From NCBI GenBank assembly GCA_014871385.1, contig CM026431.1, forward strand, positions 8,553,778-8,617,777: a stretch of DNA of 64,000 nucleotides, read 5' to 3'. Of the stretch, positions 47,595-60,183 are shown one piece after another; the stretch's first letter is position 1, and each line of letters starts with the position of its first letter. The stretch is from Ceratodon purpureus. Lineage: Eukaryota > Streptophyta > Bryopsida > Pseudoditrichales > Ditrichaceae. Under the pieces are notes generated by a model. It saw nothing but the letters and a program-made list of their open reading frames with translations. It was not told the origin of the DNA and did not search any database. The position numbers and the translations under genes were made by a program.

Positions 47595-49561
47595 CATTCA
47601 TATAGTTTAACAGAAATTAGACGAGCAAATATTTAATTTTTTTTTCATGAAAATATTATGAGGATGATGGGTATGAAGTCTCATTCCTTGAGAGTTTGTT
47701 TCGTACCATTCCAACATTCAGGGAATAAATGACGGCCATTCCAGAATCCATTCTTTAACATTTTGCAAATAAGCCAATATGGTTTCTTCTTCTCAGTTTC
47801 ATCTATTCAATTTTTTTCATCTGATGTAGGATTTATCTCACCCTTCACTGCCGAATATAGCCATCCCTTGTAATTTCCATCCGAGATGACCAATTTTCAT
47901 CCAAAAGATGAAATACATCTACGGAGCCTATTTCATCTATGCAGATTTTCCATCAAAAATAATATTCATCTACTATATCATTTCATCCAAATTATGTATG
48001 TCATCCAAAGTGTATGACGTGGTAAGGGGTCCATCCCACAACCCTTTCTTTTTAAAAGTGTTCATTTCAAATTCAGTGAAATTTATTTTGTCAATTTAAA
48101 AAATTTCCCAAAATTTGATTTTTACTTCAATTGTGTTGAAATTGTTTTTGGTCATACTTCTCATTGACCTCAACATATCCGCTGTTTGGATTTTCAATTG
48201 GACACATTTAGATTGCCCTTTTGATAGTTTCTATTTTGGAGAATGGAAGGCGATTTCAACATACCCACTTTCACAAAATCAGGGATTTGTGCCACTTCCA
48301 AAGCCTGTATGAGGCTTTGACTTCCATACCTAAAGGAATTGATGATCTTCTACGAATCAAATGTGTTTGCATTATTATCCTTTTTGGACATCAAAACTTA
48401 GGTTTACTCTCGGAGTAGTGTCCCAAAAAACTTTTACAATAACTTCAAACATTATAATCTCGCAATCCGTGCGATGGATCGTGTGAAAAAATTTATATAA
48501 ACCTTTTTGGATAAGGTAGGTACAAGATCCTATGATTACACATTCAACATAATGTCTAAATTTAAAGAACATTAGATTTCTAGCAGTATCCGTTTGTTTT
48601 GGCAATTTTGTCTTAAAAAAACTATGGCCTTTAGGGGTTAATCAAAGTTTAAAAACACACTATTATTGGTCCTACATTGGTATCAGTACATGTAATTCAT
48701 ATTCTATTCGTCTAACTTTTAGGAAACTAGAAGATGATTTTGTTATGGCCTTAATACTTAATATCAATATAATAGTCACATAATTAGAGAAATGACCATT
48801 GGATACATAGGTTAAGATTGTTTTCCATAATTAAGGGTTCTTTTAAAGTTATGATGCCTTTCTTTGTAGACCCTTGATCGATCATCATTGAAGAAGATTA
48901 AACAAGACCTAGCCACTGACATCATGTCCACTAATCCCTTATGAAAACTTGTCAAGGGTTATTTCTCATAACCAGGGCTACATCACCTAGTTGTACATTA
49001 GGTAGTCCCACATTGACAACTTCGACAACAAAAAACATATCAGATCATTGTCAATATATCAATGTCACGCACTCATTTCAAATGCAAGAGAAACAGCAAA
49101 TTCATGAGGTGAGATACAGCAAATACTTGGGAATCTGAAAGTGCAACTATTCATCTTAGTAAAGTGTAATTCATTCTGAAATGCATGACAATTAATCCGG
49201 AACCCACGTCAAAGAGAGGCAATCTTTGGAGTAAGTCCTGGTAAGTTAGTGCTACAATCACTTGGTTCTTCTATACATCGACCTCTCAATTCATTTCGCG
49301 GCAAAGCTCTGATATTCTGGAGTCCATTGTAAACTTCCTACACTCACAACACTGAAAAAAAACCCTGTATCAATATAATCATGGTTGAAGCATCATACAC
49401 TCTACAGATAGCTGAACACCGAGTGTAAGAATTGGTCTCGGATACTCAGATCATGTGGGGCTTCATGAATTTTACGCTTCTGTTCTGCTGGTTAGAACCT
49501 CTGCTGGGCAATGCCGTCACGTTGAATTGACAGTCCTACACTAACGTCTAAGATGTAAGTA
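47595..49561. other. AT-rich intergenic region downstream of CESA
   Basis: I see no gene. The last 200 bases or so are likely the 3' untranslated region of the CESA gene, whose stop is at 49562. Confidence 0.5.
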
Positions 49562-52500
49562 TCAACAATTAATCCCACATTGTTGAAGGTTAGGTCCGCT
49601 AACTCTGGCCAAGAAGGGGTCGATACGGACCCAGAGGAGGGAGAAGATGGAGGCCAACAGAATCGACCACACTATCACTATTGTTGGCATGCGGTTCTGT
49701 CTGCCCATCAAACCTTTCAGGAAGGGATACAAGTGTACAATCACCCAGAAGGCAAAGAAAAGCTTGCCAAAGAGAGGACCCCATGATTGGTATCCATTGT
49801 TGATTGCGTCCGAAATTCCAGCAACCACGCCCACAAGGTTGATGATGAGAAGAGTTGTAGGGGGAATAAGCAAGGCAGTCCACTTGAAGACGTAGAGCTC
49901 CCCGAAGTCATCGTCTTCAGAAGATTTGGCTGTGACGGTGAAGTTGGTATCGATACCAGCAAAGACCTTCAAGAGACCCTGGAAGACGGCAAACAAGTGC
50001 GCAGATACACCTCCAATAACCCAAAACTGCTCATTTCTCCACCATTCGTCTATACCCACTCCTGACCACCTCATTTCAAGTATACCCGTAGCAAAAATGG
50101 AGATAAATAGAGAAATGAACCATAAACTTGCGAGGTTGCTTATCTGCAAAATGTCGACCAGAGGTTTGAGTTAGAAAAGGTCTAGAGCACGAATACAGAA
50201 ATCCTATGAAATTTTTTTTCGACACCAAAATAGGCTCTAGCCATATCGATGCAACTTGGGAGAAGAGAACCTTTTACACACAGCAGGCAACTTGTCCACG
50301 GTATACAGTAGAGCATATGAGAAGGTGATCTTCGTTATGTTGTCTGTCAAATTTCTTAAGATATCTTACTGAGAAGGATACATACCGTGGGGATGATGAA
50401 TTTGCCGGTCAGCAAGCACACTGCTGGAAGAACACAGTAAGCGAGGAGTGGCAAAGAGGTAAGCGGGTAGACAGTGGTGTTTATATATGCGAGCCTTTCC
50501 AGACATTTTAATCCACCGTCCCTTCCACCACCATAGCCATACCATATAGGGCAATGTCGACTGAGACAAATCTCCACGGACCCAAGAGCCCAACGCAATA
50601 CTTGATTGAGACGGTCAGAAAGGTTAATAGGAGCAGATCCTTTAAATGCAGGTCGTGGGGGCATGCAATATATAGAACGCCATCCACGGCAATGCATTTT
50701 GAAGCCTGTAAGAATATCTTCTGTAACTGATCCATAAATCCACCCAATCTGTACCACACGAATACGAGGCTTCGCGAGTCAAAGCGCAACCTCACTATTT
50801 AAAAGCCGACTCAGCACATGAATCAATAAATGTAACCTCACAAAATCTCCAGCTTATTGATCAATAATCAGAATCTTCATCATTGTTATTACATCTAGTA
50901 AGGAATGATTAATACAAAATCCAAGAATAAATGAAGTAATGGATCAACACAGCATTTGTTCCGAGTTTAACCTCCTTTCCCCATTCTGTCTTGTCTTCAT
51001 ATCCACAACTGATCACGTGAATGGCTTCCTTCAGTAGCGAGCCAGGATTTGCAGCATGAGGCACCCCTCCATTTTCAAGTAGCGTGGAGGCAACAAATAT
51101 AGGAGACTGGCCAAATCGTTTCTCGAAGTTCTTCATAGACATTAGTGATGACTTCTCTTCATCTGTTCCTAAAGATGCAAAAAGAATTCAGATCTTTCTC
51201 CAACTTTGCTCATGTTCCCAAAATTGTAATAAGTAGGTAGCATTCAGGAGTGTCTGCCATAGGAGTAACATCTAAACGAGAGATCTAACATTCAAGATAA
51301 ACCGAAAGTTCTGGATCATACCCTCAATCCCTTCTTCAATGTCGTCAAGACTGAAGATAGGTGTTTCAGAGACCGTTTTTAAAGGAGATTTCTTCAATTT
51401 CCCACCTCTTTTGCACTTCGCCTGCTTGTGCCCAGTTTTCCGAGGTCCACAGCACCATGAATTGCTGTGCCCCTTCTTTGAACTAATATCCTTAGGAGGA
51501 GGATCGTAACCATAAAGAGCTTGTCTTCTGAACACGCATCCAGTACCCACATACACAGGACCCTGAATACCATCGAGGCCTTTCAAGTTGATCTGCAGTA
51601 CAGAAGTCACAAGTTCGACATCCTTAAGCATTTTGAGAGAAACGTAGACACATTTCATTTTCAAAAATATGTGTACTCTGCTTAATCAACATATAAAATT
51701 GACAGAAAAAAAATGTGACGCAAGGTATCAATCTATCTTTCCTGCCATCATTTAGAGCCAACAAAGTTCAGGTAGTATAATCTTATATGTTTCGATTTAC
51801 TTACATCAAAAAAGACCGTGTTGTGATTGGCGTATCTATCATTCCTGTCGATACCATCAAATCGCTGAGGAAACTGGACATAGCAAACTCTCTTGCCCAC
51901 AGTTGGATCCATCAAGAAACACATAGCTTCGCGAAGAGCCTTGCTGTTGTTTATGTAATGGTCGCAATCCAAATTGAGGAAAAAGGGAGCATTTGTGAGG
52001 ACTGCAGAAACCCGAACTAATGCATTCATGGCACCAGCTTTCTTGTGGTGATTAAATCCGGGGCGTTTCTCCCTTGACACATAAACAAGACGAGGTAGCT
52101 CATTTCCTTCTGTGTCAAGTCCGCCGCTGTGTCCCAAGAAAACCTGATAAAAAGTAGACACAGGACAGTCAGAAACTTTGCATTGCGGTGAACCACTTAA
52201 TTAGCATAGAGAAGGATTTTGGAAGCAAGTCCTTTAAAGGAAAGACAGATGGTCGCCACACCAGATTCTCCAGAAACTGAATTTAGCAGCTTCAGTACGA
52301 GATCCAGACCTCTCTCAACTCACCTGAATCATTCCAGGATGGTCTCTTGTGTTATTTCCAGGCCAAGGTGTTCCATCTTGCATCGTCCACCCTTCCTCTG
52401 GCACTTTTTGGGCTTTCGCTACCAGGGCATTCACCCGCACTTTAAACTCCTCGTACTCTCTCTGCAAAATCGATTCACCTACTTATCAAGGGAAATTCAG

Positions 52501-55500
52501 GGCCATAAGTCAAGAAAATGGTTGCAATATATTAACGATTCACTTCTGGCATGTTTGCAAAATCTAATACAGGAATGTACGAACACAGGGGACGCCAGGG
52601 ATAACAGTATATCCAACCTTCATAGCCCTGCGCTCTTTGACAAATGTTGGTTGAACTTTATCTCTCAGGTAATCAATCTTCAGAGCGAAGTAAACTTCGG
52701 GGGCCCGAGGTTCAATGCTAAACTTCTTACAAAAAGGAACCCACTTTCGAGCAAATTCTGAAGTTTCAGATAGAACTTCGAAACTCAGCATCGCTGCACC
52801 GTCGTCCGACAAATAGCAGGAGACTTTGTCGACTGGATAGTCTACAGAAAGGATAGATAGAATAGTATTGGCTGTAACCAGTGGCGGTTCCTTAGTAGGA
52901 TCCACAGTACTCACGAATACATCAACATGAGCCAGCTGCGATGGTTCGCCTTCTTTTTCATACCTATGATGTTCAATAAGTAAGACCTGGTTAAGTGCCA
53001 TGAAATCTTCTAGTAATGTAAATAATGTAAAAAAAAAATAATGAAGACTTTGCACCATACGAAACAAGACTTTAAATCAATGGCAGGATCCTCTGGTCCT
53101 TAGCGTCGCTTCTTCAAATCCGTCTTCAAGTCTTGTCAAGCAAGTTATGCTTCTTGCTAATGCATACATAAACAACAAAACAAGAGCAGAAGAGACATTT
53201 ACCTCCTAACACTAGATAATTCAGGCAATTCTATAACTTACTGCAAGGCTTCTCCGAATCAAACTAAAATCATGCCCAGGAACGTAGACAAACCTGAGTG
53301 AAAGCCGGTCCAAGTAAGTCTCACGGTTGATAGGTAACCACTTCGGAAACTGGTCAAGAATCCAAGAAACAGCAAACCAAATTTCGCATATTACAGATGT
53401 CAGCCACAATCCATAAGCGTCATGGACAGGGTTTAATATGCGGTAGCGGAAGAAAAAGGCAATCACTACCAGACGGATCACAATTATCATCCTGTAGGGA
53501 TTAATCCTGCTGGACGGGAAGGGCACTTTTCTTGACAAGGGCTGTCTCGACTCGTCCATTCTGTTGAACACAATTCATGTTCACATGGTGTCAGTTCCCG
53601 TTCTTGATAGACTAGAAGGCCAGAATGTATTGTATTCCGTGCACTACCAGCGAACACCAGGTACACCGTCTATGTGTAAATCAACCAATTCGCTATTGAG
53701 TCAGAAAGATTCAGTCTAGTTGTACGCAGTATAGATGTCAATTTAAAGGTGTACACATCCTACTGTAGTATATAATTACGTGGCTGATATCCAGAAACTC
53801 GACCTTCCAGGACTTAATAAAACGCATTCAGCAATTAGCTAGCAACCAGAGACGCTGTTACAATCGCGTAACATTCCAAGTAGCTCTCGCTGTCGAATCC
53901 CAGTCCCTGATGAGGCCCATTTATAAGACCCTTCTCTACAGGATAAACTTTTGGTGGACTCTTACATTGGAAGGTCGGGGCCATTGAGGTCGCTATCATC
54001 ATGAGCACCTTTGGCTTGATATTGACCTCCCTCCGTCATCGTCATTTGCAACTTCTCCTGCCTCAACTTCCAGCTCTCTACCCTTTCCTTCCACGCAATA
54101 CTGCCATAACCATACTGAGCAAGATCCTTGGTTGGATCCATAGGACGAGCTTCCGCTGCAGCATACGAGTAAGTTACATTGAGCAAATACAATTGTAACG
54201 AAAGTTGCACATATTGGGCAGGATGTCCAAAAGGGTCATACTTTAAGGCCAGCATTCTACGAGTGATTTTAATGTCCAAAGCGCATGAAGACAAATTATC
54301 AAGCATCGGTTTAAGGAAACCAGGTGGCATGAGAACAGCAGGCATTCCACAATTTGAGACATTAGTCATTCACATACCTGGGCTACTGCCTTCAAGGTAA
54401 GGAATAGGGTGCACCCTCTTCCCGCCACCTGTACTCGGAGGAAGAACAATAGCATGATGCTCAGGTGAAGCCGTACTCGACTCACTCGTTCCGGACACCT
54501 GAGATACAGGTACTGTCAAATTCCACTTTCAAGAAGCAAAACAAGTAACAAATCATGTATCCTTTTTAAAATTTCGACGAAAGGAAGTAGACGTCTAAGC
54601 CTACCGACATTCTAAAACTCTTGAGATTCTCGACAAAATACAAATCATTTTTTCACAGCCAAGAGGCAGAAAAGATAGCACTGCAGGGTGGAATCTACCA
54701 TGTGGCCGCTTGTAAGTAGGGGATACTGAGGGTGTATTGGTGTCATCATTACGTCACTATCATGTCCATAACCCATGTGGGCATGGAGCATCTCCTCCGT
54801 AACGTCTTGGTGCTTGTCTTGATGATCATTGTCCGTGTAATTGAACTCATTCTCAAGATCATCAGTGTCCTCTTCTTCTTCATCACCGTCTACTCGTGGA
54901 CTACCTTCACGCCCGACAATCATTGATGAGTTAGTAGCTGTAACTCATGTGACTTAATCCGAAATCCGAAATCCTCAACAAGATATACTTTCTGAAATTC
55001 GTGGACCCCTGTGACGAATTACTTAAGAAGACATATCTAAATCTAAAGAATCTCTTAGGAGAACCCTGATTTCTCACATTTAGTAAACTATTGACCTGAT
55101 CTAAAGTCATTATTACCGGTACACCAGACAGACTCAAAACCCTAAATCCTCAACAATGGCTAGAACGAAACCAACAGAAGAACATTCTCACGCGGCTGCA
55201 GTAGCAATATAATCATCAACTTCAGAGCGAGCGTCGCACCTTTGTGACGTTTATAGCGAGTTCTGCACTGTGGGCATGACTGATTGCCATCGTTACGCTC
55301 GTACTCGTAGCACGGGCGGCAGACGGGGAATCCGCACTCATTGCAGGCCACGAAAAGCTCGCCCTCCATGGTAATCCCAACATCGTCACCACAAATTTGA
55401 CATATATGAATGTTGACATTGCTCAGTGGTTTCGGCTGCATGTACCAAACAGAAATCCAACATCCAAGTCAGACATAAATCGCAATAAAACAAGACCTTC

Positions 55501-56682
55501 TTTCCATCTTCGCCTGAGCCTAGACACCCACATTGCCTGGTTGCACCACTTCCTATCCAAGCCATGACCATCCAATGACACATCATCGTTATTTTCTTCC
55601 AAACGGATACAAGCGTCCGCCATGGGTTGGATAGGACACTAAATGAACCCCTCTCGAGCAGTTCTTCCAGTGCTCAATGCTCCCAGACTCGTCGAAGTGA
55701 CCTACAGCTCTAAGAGTGTTCCCAGGGAGTTCATCCTGGTGCTTGACAAGTTAGCTACTCAAGACTTCACGAAAGCACCCACGAACATGGGAGATTTCTC
55801 AACACTAAAGTATCACTCGTTGGAACAAGTGGGTCCTACAGAACTTTGAGCATAAATAGCAGACGTCGGCAAGCAGCCTTATATCTCCACAGCTCAGTAC
55901 TCGAACTCATATCAACTCATCGTCCGTCGTCGGTTTCTATCAATCTACAAACTGCAATACTGCTTATGGTGACGTTTCCTCGATTACTAAGCCTTGGAGG
56001 GATTGAAGTCCGAGATTAATACAGTGAACCTACAAACTTGGCCCTCTCAGTCATGAAGCTTTTCAGCGTTTCTTTGTGTCCCTCTGCAATCAGCAGGCTC
56101 AGCGATCCCCGAGTACTTATATTCTGCATTGCCCTTGGTCTATGAACTACTACCTCTCCCGGCGCAGGCGCCATTGCGCGCTTTCAAGATATGAAGTGTG
56201 TTCGTGATTATTCGATGACGGCCGCAGCTGTATTTAGGACACAAATTCTTATCACTCTGTCTCTCACTCCTCTCTCGGCTCGGAAATCTTAGCGGGTGCA
56301 CATTCACTGTTCAGAAAGAGAGCCGGGAGAGTTCAAAGCCAACGTCTCCTATCAAACAATTCTCTCATGCTTCAATTATCGCGAAGCTATGAATGACCCA
56401 AACGAAAGTGCGACCCACGTAATCGAAGCAGCGCAATTCAGTGCGAAAAACATCAACGTCCAAGATGCTCCTCACATATTTTCTTGCCCAACACGCGATC
56501 GAGCTCTCCATCCGTAGCCCCTCTCTCGTACACACAATATGCCTTACAACACTTTCATCAGAGAGCGCAGGAGCAACAACGAAAAGAAGAAGGTAATGAC
56601 GAACCCCATCACCATCTCGCCGAATAACAACGAGCTCATTGCGATTGTGGGAACCAGCTACCAAGCCCCCATACGCCTCCAT
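49562..56682 (-). CDS. CESA: Cellulose synthase catalytic subunit (CESA)
   Basis: CESA polymerises UDP-glucose into beta-1,4-glucan in rosette complexes of the plasma membrane. Thirteen exons close in phase to 1,097 residues, the usual length: 56682-56605 ([20 protein letters not shown]), 55435-55240 (RING-type zinc finger [30 protein letters not shown]), 54904-54699 (acidic variable region), 54498-54378, 54155-53966 ([17 protein letters not shown]), 53560-53294 (first membrane helices), 52963-52618 ([10 protein letters not shown], first catalytic Asp), 52461-52324 (plant-conserved region), 52143-51805 ([12 protein letters not shown]), 51592-51322 (class-specific region, [14 protein letters not shown]), 51168-50972, 50748-50386 (TEDILTGF and QVLRW, the TED and QxxRW motifs) and 50143-49562 (C-terminal helices, end QQCGINC). 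All key residues are present and no break was found. Confidence 0.97.
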
Positions 56683-57665
56683 TTCCTCCCACGTTGCAGA
56701 GGTACAGCAAGTGACGGTTCTCTCTCTCTTCTACACCATTTTAATCGTCAAGGGCTCACCCCGCCAACATTGATTAACTCCACCTGCAGCAAACTCACAA
56801 CCGAAGAAATCTCACATGAGCTCCCACTAACAGCGGCCTCCAACAGTTCGCCCTCCATTCTTCTCATCCCTACAGCTATCTCTACTGAACATTAAACCAC
56901 CATCTGCAGCAAGCTCACAACGTCCCCTCATAACCCACATAAACTCCCACAATTGAACTACATATTCAATAGTTGAGCTCTCTCACCTACATGACCATTC
57001 CACTCATCTAAACGCCTCCCAGCAATATTGAACCATGCTGCAATCTCACATGCTGCAAACTCACAAAACTCATGTCATTGACACTGTACAACTAGTGACA
57101 TGATCATCTACAACGAAAATACATCAACATTTGAGTTTCTAACTCCCAGCATGTCCTTAGACCCACAACCCACCGTTCACTTGACATGCCCTGTGCAAAT
57201 GGCGGCACAATCAACTCACCCCAGAAAGTGATGGTAAACTTCAAAATCTTCGACACTACAAAACTTCTCTCACCTACTCCATTCTACTCATCTCAACGGC
57301 TTCTGTTAACATCGACCCACATGCTGCAAAACTTATGCAACCCCACATGAACCAACATGAACTCCCGCACCTCAACAGTTAGATTCCAAGCCTCCAGACA
57401 TATCCTTAGACCCTAAACCCAGTGTTCTCTCCCACTACACCTCAATGGCTCCTGTCAACATCGAACCACATGCTGCAAAATATAAACTCCTCAAAATTTG
57501 TTCCAAACTTAACATCAGCAACAGATGTCCCCTCTCACGAATACCATTCTACTCATATCAACGGCTCCCTCCTATCACCACAGAACCACAAAACACTGTG
57601 CAAACTCACATGAACTCACATAAACTCATATTAACTCATATTAACTCACATACACTCACATGAAT
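56683..57665. repeat. Degenerate tandem repeat upstream of CESA
   Basis: Phrases recur with drift: ACCACATGCTGCAAAA and relatives at about 57035, 57320 and 57468; CCATTCTACTCATATCAACGG-like text at about 56998, 57285 and 57545; and CCTTAGACCC(A/T)AAACCCA at about 57154 and 57407. The spacing of 150-280 bases suggests an old tandem array. At 57600-57660 the words AACTCACAT/AACTCATATT repeat every 10-12 bases. The array begins right before the CESA coding start, so it covers its promoter and leader. Confidence 0.6.
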
Positions 57666-57813
57666 TATCCCGACTAAACCTTCATGTCCAGGCATATGCT
57701 TTGACTATGAAACCAACCGTTCAATTGAGGTAATGGCATGGGTTTATGATATGAATATTATATATGAGAATGGCGCCAGAATGAGCTTCAAGTTACCAAT
57801 GAGGGGGAATTTG

Positions 57814-57837
57814 CTGACTGACTGACTGACTGACTGA
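57814..57837. repeat. (CTGA)6 microsatellite
   Basis: Six perfect CTGA units. Confidence 0.95.
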
Positions 57838-59436
57838 GCATACTAGAGCTGATCAGGGTGACAGTGGGCAGACTGAGCGAGCAGAGTCTCCGCAGATACA
57901 GACAGAAGCGATGGCGGGAGAGTGAGTCGATCGATCTCCGCAGTTGCTGATTGTGGTGTCAGGCGTCGATGATCGTTGAGCTTTGAAGGAGGAGGCGGAG
58001 GAGATGAGATTCACAACGTCCTTCATCGCCTGAGTCATTGATTGTGATGATCACAACTTGGTACTTGTATGGTATGGCTCTGTCTTAGCGTATGTAACAA
58101 GGTTGTTTTTTATCTTCTGGGTGTACGAGGTCTTGCGCCAACTGACATTGTGTACAAGGATGGGGTACTGTACATGCATGGCTAGTTTGGCAGAAATTAA
58201 GTCCTTTTTGAGATGCCGATATAGCCAGAAATTTTCTAAAAATAGAAAATCATTTTGGTACTCAAAAAACTAAAATTAATTAAATATTTGGCACTACCGT
58301 GCTGAATTGGCCATGTTTATATGGGAAATTGGAATCAGTTTAGTTTTTAGTTAGTTGAAGTGATGGATGCTTGGGTTGGAGTTTGCATCTGTATTATGGG
58401 TTGTTGCAAGAAGATTATGCCTAACTAGTGGAGTTGGCATGCTAATTGCTGTTGTGACTTATGCCCAACTAGACTTATTTAACAATATAGGGAGTTTTAT
58501 TACATTATAGGAAGATTTATTGTTGACTTTGACACTATGTTATTATTGCTTATTTTTTCTACCGAACCTCAAAATGCAGGTTTAGAATGTTATGAAATTG
58601 TTCAGATTTGGAAATTGGTTACAAAGTAGAGTCTAAGTAGCAAAAAATGTATACTTGTGATGCATGTTTTGGAGGGAAAATAAAGTTATGGTTGATTAAT
58701 GGAGGATGAAACGCTATATTTGTTATAATGGCCATTCTACTTTAAAATGACCGCTGGATGTAGTGTGACTTCTTGAATCTGAAAAGTGTCATAGTGGCAT
58801 AATGTGATGGTGACTAGATCATGTAAGGATTAAATAGAAACTTGAAAAATTACAAGTATTAAGTTCATTGAAGGAAAAAGAGATAATGAAAATAAATAAA
58901 TAAATAAAATAAAAATAAACATCTTCAACAAAGAAACTTAGGATTCTTCTAACGAAAAGGAAATGTTCATAAAGATAAAGAAATTTACATATAGAAAGAT
59001 TTCTTTCTATTTTATTTGTACATAAACAAATACATCTTTTATATGCCTTTTATATACCTTTATAATACCTTTTGCATATTATGATTACGTGGTTTCACAT
59101 ATTGAGCATGTAGATGGATGGAGGCAACTCTTCAAGAAGCTTACATTCAGACATGTCCAATATCTCCGAGTTTGACAACTTAGAACATGAGTCATGTTGG
59201 TTCGCCAATTGTCTAGAATTAGCACTTCTAGACTTCCAAGGCAGGCTAGCAGCCAAAATTTTCACTAAGGTTTACGATCACTGAAATGACTGCGTTTGCC
59301 CGTTTGTGATGAAGGTTAGTGATAGGACCACATTCTTAGTTTTGTTCGTAGAAACTGGCTTGAACTACAATTCTCTGAATGTACCTCTTGTTGGCACCTT
59401 AAGAAGATCCGACTGCCATTCTGTCTCCCTATTCAA
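57838..59436. other. Intergenic region
   Basis: I see no gene. An AAAT-rich microsatellite lies near 58885-58920. Confidence 0.5.
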
Positions 59437-60183
59437 TTATGTGAGAAATATCTCACCATCAATTGAATTCTTCCACTCTCTTATAAATTTGTAGGTCTCA
59501 CCATCCAAATGAGACATGGAATGGTTCACGAGGATTTTAGTCTCGTATCTTTGTTCATAAATTTTGTCCCTCGGACCGTCTTGCAAATTCGTTCTTGCAC
59601 GTAAAGTGTACTCAACAAACTGTGGCGAGGATTTCTGTGGAATCCATGTAGCTTCAAATTTTACACCTTGATCAATGTATTTTGGAGATGGAATTGGTTT
59701 AAGACTTGAATTAGACTCCTCATGTAAATAGTAATTGCATATAATTCTATGATCCTCCACATGATCATTGACAAAGAGTTCACCTTCTGTTTCTTCACGA
59801 GTTCTTCCATGAGTCTCTTCCTTCAGATTAATGGTTGCAGCTTGATGAGCAGTTTTCTATGTCATATTCCTCCCTAGAGCCACTTTAAATATAAGGGACC
59901 CCACCGATTTGATGGCGCTCTTTTGTGCTCCTATCCTCATGAGTGGATGATTTTTTGTATCAAATTTCCCAATTGACATGTTCAGATGTTTCAACGTTTG
60001 ACGCTCAAGTAGTCCATAACGTTGAACTTCATCATCTAGTAATTCAAAAATAACACGGGACCTTTTATGATACCAATTAGATTGATTACCATCCTCATCT
60101 TGTGCTAATTTGAAAAATATCTCCCCAACTATTATATGAATCATCGTATTCCCTTCTCCTTCATTTGAAATATTAGATTCCAA
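59437..60183 (-). pseudogene. Unidentified ORF with one internal stop
   Basis: One frame is open from MESNISNEGEGNTMIHI at 60183 to the stop at 59437, broken only by TAG at 59857-59859: 249 codons in all, long for such AT-rich DNA. Text includes IVGEIFFKLAQDEDGNQSNW, ELLDDEVQRYGLLER and FEATWIPQKSSPQFVEYTLR. I know no such family. Just upstream, 60520-60305 is another open stretch in a different frame (MEKHHPHPLVIAESSYLQLH), possibly an exon of the same gene. The charged, non-repetitive composition argues for a decayed protein gene. Confidence 0.4.

Noticed and set aside
55423..55623. An ORF starting [12 protein letters not shown] as the first exon of CESA
   Set aside because: The family N-terminus ([17 protein letters not shown]) is at 56682-56605, and it joins in phase to the RING exon at 55435. 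The other ORF would break the phase.
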